From the NCBI GenBank assembly GCA_038230275.1, contig JBBRNO010000204.1:1-8680 (forward strand): a stretch of 8,680 nt of DNA, given 5' to 3'. Positions within the stretch are counted from its first letter, which is position 1. The number at the start of each line of letters is the position of its first letter. Both the position numbers and the translations under genes were made by a program. Source of the DNA: JANXXV01 sp038230275 (GTDB taxonomy: Bacteria > Acidobacteriota > Terriglobia > Bryobacterales > Bryobacteraceae). Of this stretch, positions 6,404-8,680 are shown one piece after another. The notes under the pieces were generated by a model. It made no database searches, had not been told where the DNA came from, and saw only the letters and a list, made by a program, of their open reading frames with translations.

Positions 6404-6993
6404 CGCCCCAAGCCCAGCGCGGCCAGCGCCCCCAACGTCAGAGAGAGATTCGACGGCTCCGGCACATCCGTCAGTGCCTCGAAGGTCAAATTGTCGAAGG
6501 GCAGCGCGCCCGCCGTCCCCGGTGTGTAAGTGAACCGCAGCGCGTGGATCTGTCCCGTGAACGTCAGGTCCAGGTTGCTGGTAGCAGTGCTGGTCCCAGC
6601 CACCGTCTGCGTCTGAATCACATTGCCGCCGGGGTCCAAAGCGTCGATTGTGGCTCCGCGGTAGCTACCCGGATGCCCCACCGGCGTGCTCAGCCCCACC
6701 ATCGTGATGGTCAAGCTGCTGGTAGCCGCCGCAACATTGGAATTGGCCGGATCCACGAAGGTGATGGTTCCGGGATTCGTCCCGGTCCAGAACGGACTCG
6801 CGTAGTTGGGCGACGACGGCGGAACAATGTTTAAGACGAAATTCTGAGTGGCCTGGATCTGGTCGAACAGCATGCCACTGGCAGCAAATTGATTCGAAGG
6901 TCGCACGCTCGCAGAGGACGTCACCAGGTTATCGAAGTTAATAACCATGGCCGCCGCGGCCGTTCCCTCCGATATAGGTGGGCAATTCCACAA
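6385..6993 (-). CDS. PEP-CTERM sorting-domain protein with a defective signal peptide
   Basis: The C-terminus carries a PEP-CTERM signal: VPEP at residues 177-180, a hydrophobic helix (LSLTLGALAALGLG) and a basic tail (RYGRSL). Such proteins are exported, anchored and processed by an exosortase, which must be encoded elsewhere. The body is Thr/Ser/Gly/Asn-rich beta-sandwich sequence (VINFDNL, TITFVDPANSN, LPFDNLTFEAL). I start it at TTG 6993 because AAAGGAG lies 5 nt upstream; ATG 6948 and TTG 7065 are in-frame alternatives with no ribosome-binding site. The oddity is the N-terminus: LWNCPPISEGTAAAAMVINF has an AAAA cleavage-like end but no hydrophobic core, so export is doubtful. The neighbouring frames do not contain a missing core, which points to a small deletion rather than a simple frameshift. 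The gene ends inside the 3' end of the convergent repeat-protein gene (19-bp overlap). Confidence 0.78.
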   Translation of the reverse strand: MWNCPPISEGTAAAAMVINFDNLVTSSASVRPSNQFAASGMLFDQIQATQNFVLNIVPPSSPNYASPFWTGTNPGTITFVDPANSNVAAATSSLTITMVGLSTPVGHPGSYRGATIDALDPGGNVIQTQTVAGTSTATSNLDLTFTGQIHALRFTYTPGTAGALPFDNLTFEALTDVPEPSNLSLTLGALAALGLGRYGRSL

Positions 6994-7038
6994 AGTTTCT
7001 CCTTTGTCTGTGAAGCCAGTAGGCCTCTGCGGATAGTT

Positions 7039-7061
7039 CCGGATTTTATGGACAAATCCGG
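7039..7061. promoter_or_regulatory. Perfect 8-bp inverted repeat in the divergent spacer (operator or leader hairpin)
   Basis: CCGGATTT at 7039-7046 is exactly complementary to AAATCCGG at 7054-7061 around a 7-nt loop TATGGAC. Flanking GTT and AAC can extend it with a small bulge. It lies about 45 nt upstream of the PEP-CTERM gene start and 83 nt upstream of the ABC-F start. There is no T-run on either side, so it does not look like an intrinsic terminator. A repressor operator or a leader hairpin for the PEP-CTERM transcript are both possible. Confidence 0.45.
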
Positions 7062-7143
7062 GCAACGACGTGACGAAGACTCAATCGATTCTCAAGTCGC
7101 GCGCAAGCCCACCTTCATGACTCTGCTAGCTTGGTAGTTCCGG

Positions 7144-8680
7144 ATGATCTATTTCTCAAACATCAACAAGCAGTATGGCAAACAGCTTATCTTCGTCGAC
7201 GCAAACTTTCAATTGAACCCCGGCGAGAAGGTCGGGCTCGTCGGACCAAACGGCGCCGGCAAGACCACCCTCTTCCGCATGGTGGTCGGCGAGGAGTCTC
7301 CCGACGATGGCGACGTCTCGGTTCCAAAGAAGATGACCATCGGTTATTTTCGCCAGGATGTCGAAGAGATGAAGGGCCGTTCCGTGTTGGATGAGGCCAT
7401 CGCCGGCAGTGGCCGCGCGGGCGATTTGCACCATGAACTCGAAGACCTGCAGCGAGCCATGGAAGACCCGGCGCGTGCCGATGAGATGGACCGCATCCTG
7501 GATCGCTTCGGGGAGGTGCAGACAGAGTATGAGCACCTCGGAGGCTACACGCTGGAGGCGCAGGCGCGCGAGGTGTTGCATGGCCTCTCCTTCCACGACG
7601 ATCAGATCGACGGCGATGTGGGAGCACTCTCCGGCGGTTGGAAGATGCGCGTTGCCCTCGCCCGTGTGCTGCTGGGAAAGCCCGATGTGCTGTTGATGGA
7701 TGAACCCACAAACCACCTGGATATCGAATCCATCGTATGGCTGGAACAGTTCCTGAAATCGTACCAGGGCGCGCTGCTGATGACTTCGCACGATCGGGAG
7801 TTCATGAACCGCATCGTCTCGAAGATTGCGGAGATCGACGCCGGCGAGATCATCACCTATTCGGGAAATTACGATTTCTACGAACGCGAGCGAACCATCC
7901 GCGAGACCAATCAACAGGCAGCCTTCGCGCGGCAGCAGTCCATGCTTGCCAAGGAACAGCGATTCATTGAGCGCTTCAAAACCCATGCGGCCAAAGCGGC
8001 ACAGGTGCAGAGCCGCATCAAGGCGCTGGACAAAATCGACAAGATTGAGCTGCCGAAAAAACGCCAGGTGGTGAAATTCGATTTCCGTATTCCGCCGCGC
8101 TCGGGCGACCAGGTGGCGGTGATTGAAGACCTGCACAAGAAGTACGGTTCACGCGTAATCTATGACGGATTCAGCCTGACCATCCGGCGCGGAGAACGTT
8201 GGGCCGTGATGGGCCGGAACGGCGCGGGCAAAACCACTCTGCTGAAGATGATTGCCGGGGCGAGTGAACCGGATTCCGGCACCGTGCGCCTGGGAGCCAG
8301 CCTGAACATGGGCTACTTCGCGCAGCAATCGCTGGACGTTCTCGATCCGGATCTGACCATCATTGAACACTTGCAGCAAGACTTTCCAAAGGATGGCATC
8401 GGATCGCTTCGTTCACTGGCCGGAGCATTTCAGTTCTCGGGCGACGATGTGGATAAGAAAATCAAGTCTCTTTCGGGCGGCGAGAAGTCACGCTTAGCCA
8501 TGGCGCGCATGCTCTTCAACCCGCCGAACTTCCTGGTGCTGGACGAGCCGACCAACCACCTGGACCTGGCCACGAAAGAGATGCTGGTGGAGGCCCTGAA
8601 GGATTTCCAGGGCACCATGATTTTCGTTTCCCACGACCGTGTGTTCCTGCGCGGTTTGGGATCAAGGGTATTGGAGTTGG
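7144..8680 (+). CDS. ABC-F family ATP-binding cassette protein (partial, 3' end off the right edge)
   Basis: The gene encodes two ABC ATPase domains on one chain without membrane segments, the layout of ABC-F proteins, which act in the cytoplasm on ribosomes (translation factors or ribosome protection) rather than as transporters. Domain 1 has Walker A GPNGAGKT (34-41), signature LSGGWKMR (162-169), Walker B VLLMDEPTNHLD (182-193) and switch SHD (215-217). A charged helical linker follows (about 245-315, e.g. RQQSMLAKEQRFIERF), the interdomain P-site tRNA-interaction region. Domain 2 has GRNGAGKT (357-364), LSGGEKSR (443-450), FLVLDEPTNHLD (463-474) and SHDR (496-499). 512 codons are present and only the C-terminal tail is missing. 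An in-frame TAG at 7135 forces the ATG at 7144, which has no clear Shine-Dalgarno. I cannot assign a named subfamily (EttA, Uup, YheS, YdiF) safely. No lesion was seen. Confidence 0.93.
   Translation, partial: MIYFSNINKQYGKQLIFVDANFQLNPGEKVGLVGPNGAGKTTLFRMVVGEESPDDGDVSVPKKMTIGYFRQDVEEMKGRSVLDEAIAGSGRAGDLHHELEDLQRAMEDPARADEMDRILDRFGEVQTEYEHLGGYTLEAQAREVLHGLSFHDDQIDGDVGALSGGWKMRVALARVLLGKPDVLLMDEPTNHLDIESIVWLEQFLKSYQGALLMTSHDREFMNRIVSKIAEIDAGEIITYSGNYDFYERERTIRETNQQAAFARQQSMLAKEQRFIERFKTHAAKAAQVQSRIKALDKIDKIELPKKRQVVKFDFRIPPRSGDQVAVIEDLHKKYGSRVIYDGFSLTIRRGERWAVMGRNGAGKTTLLKMIAGASEPDSGTVRLGASLNMGYFAQQSLDVLDPDLTIIEHLQQDFPKDGIGSLRSLAGAFQFSGDDVDKKIKSLSGGEKSRLAMARMLFNPPNFLVLDEPTNHLDLATKEMLVEALKDFQGTMIFVSHDRVFLRGLGSRVLEL

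Noticed and set aside
7156..8136. Long open frame of 326 codons on the minus strand
   Set aside because: It lies antisense within the ABC-F gene, whose Walker and signature motifs are unmistakable. The antisense product has no recognisable motif, and GC-rich codon bias explains the open frame.
1..8680. CRISPR array, tRNA, rRNA, insertion sequence or phage module
   Set aside because: No regularly spaced repeats, no cloverleaf or rRNA-like stretches, and no transposase or integrase motifs were seen on either strand.

Overview
The window looks like GC-rich chromosomal DNA from an Acidobacteriota-type soil bacterium (Solibacter/Bryobacter-like). The reasons are a large TonB-dependent receptor with an N-terminal carboxypeptidase-regulatory-like domain, a PEP-CTERM protein, repeat-built secreted proteins and a Ycf46-type AAA ATPase, together with high-GC codon use. 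This assignment is inference from protein style; there is no rRNA or other marker gene.

Layout. Positions 1-1770 (minus) hold the first 590 codons of the TonB-dependent receptor, which runs off the left edge and has a good sigma70-type promoter at 1812-1840. Positions 1903-2202 (plus) hold a short remnant of a metallo-beta-lactamase-fold hydrolase. Positions 2338-2702 (minus) hold a compact hicB-hicA toxin-antitoxin pair with an ATGA overlap; hicA encodes only 58 residues. Positions 2846-4330 (plus) hold an apparently intact 494-aa Ycf46-like AAA ATPase. It converges on 4327-5496 (minus), a signal-peptide-bearing outer-membrane beta-barrel gene made of two tandem homologous barrel units and interrupted by one in-frame TAA. 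Positions 5679-6403 (plus) hold a secreted protein of three roughly 55-60-residue repeats, broken by a frameshift near 5915-5930. It overlaps tail to tail with a PEP-CTERM protein (6385-6993, minus) whose signal peptide appears to have lost its hydrophobic core. A perfect 8-bp dyad lies at 7039-7061 in the divergent spacer. From 7144 to the right edge (plus) is an ABC-F ATPase, missing only its C-terminal end.

How the parts fit. There is no single operon: most neighbours are divergent or convergent. The one real two-gene unit is hicBA. Four cell-envelope or secreted functions (receptor, barrel, repeat protein, PEP-CTERM protein) are interleaved with housekeeping-type ATPases. Four genes between about 1.9 and 7.0 kb carry different kinds of lesion (truncation plus internal deletion, nonsense codon, frameshift, loss of signal peptide). 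That suggests either a patch of gene decay or, for the point lesions, sequence errors. I found no CRISPR array, tRNA, rRNA, intact transposon or convincing new multi-gene system.
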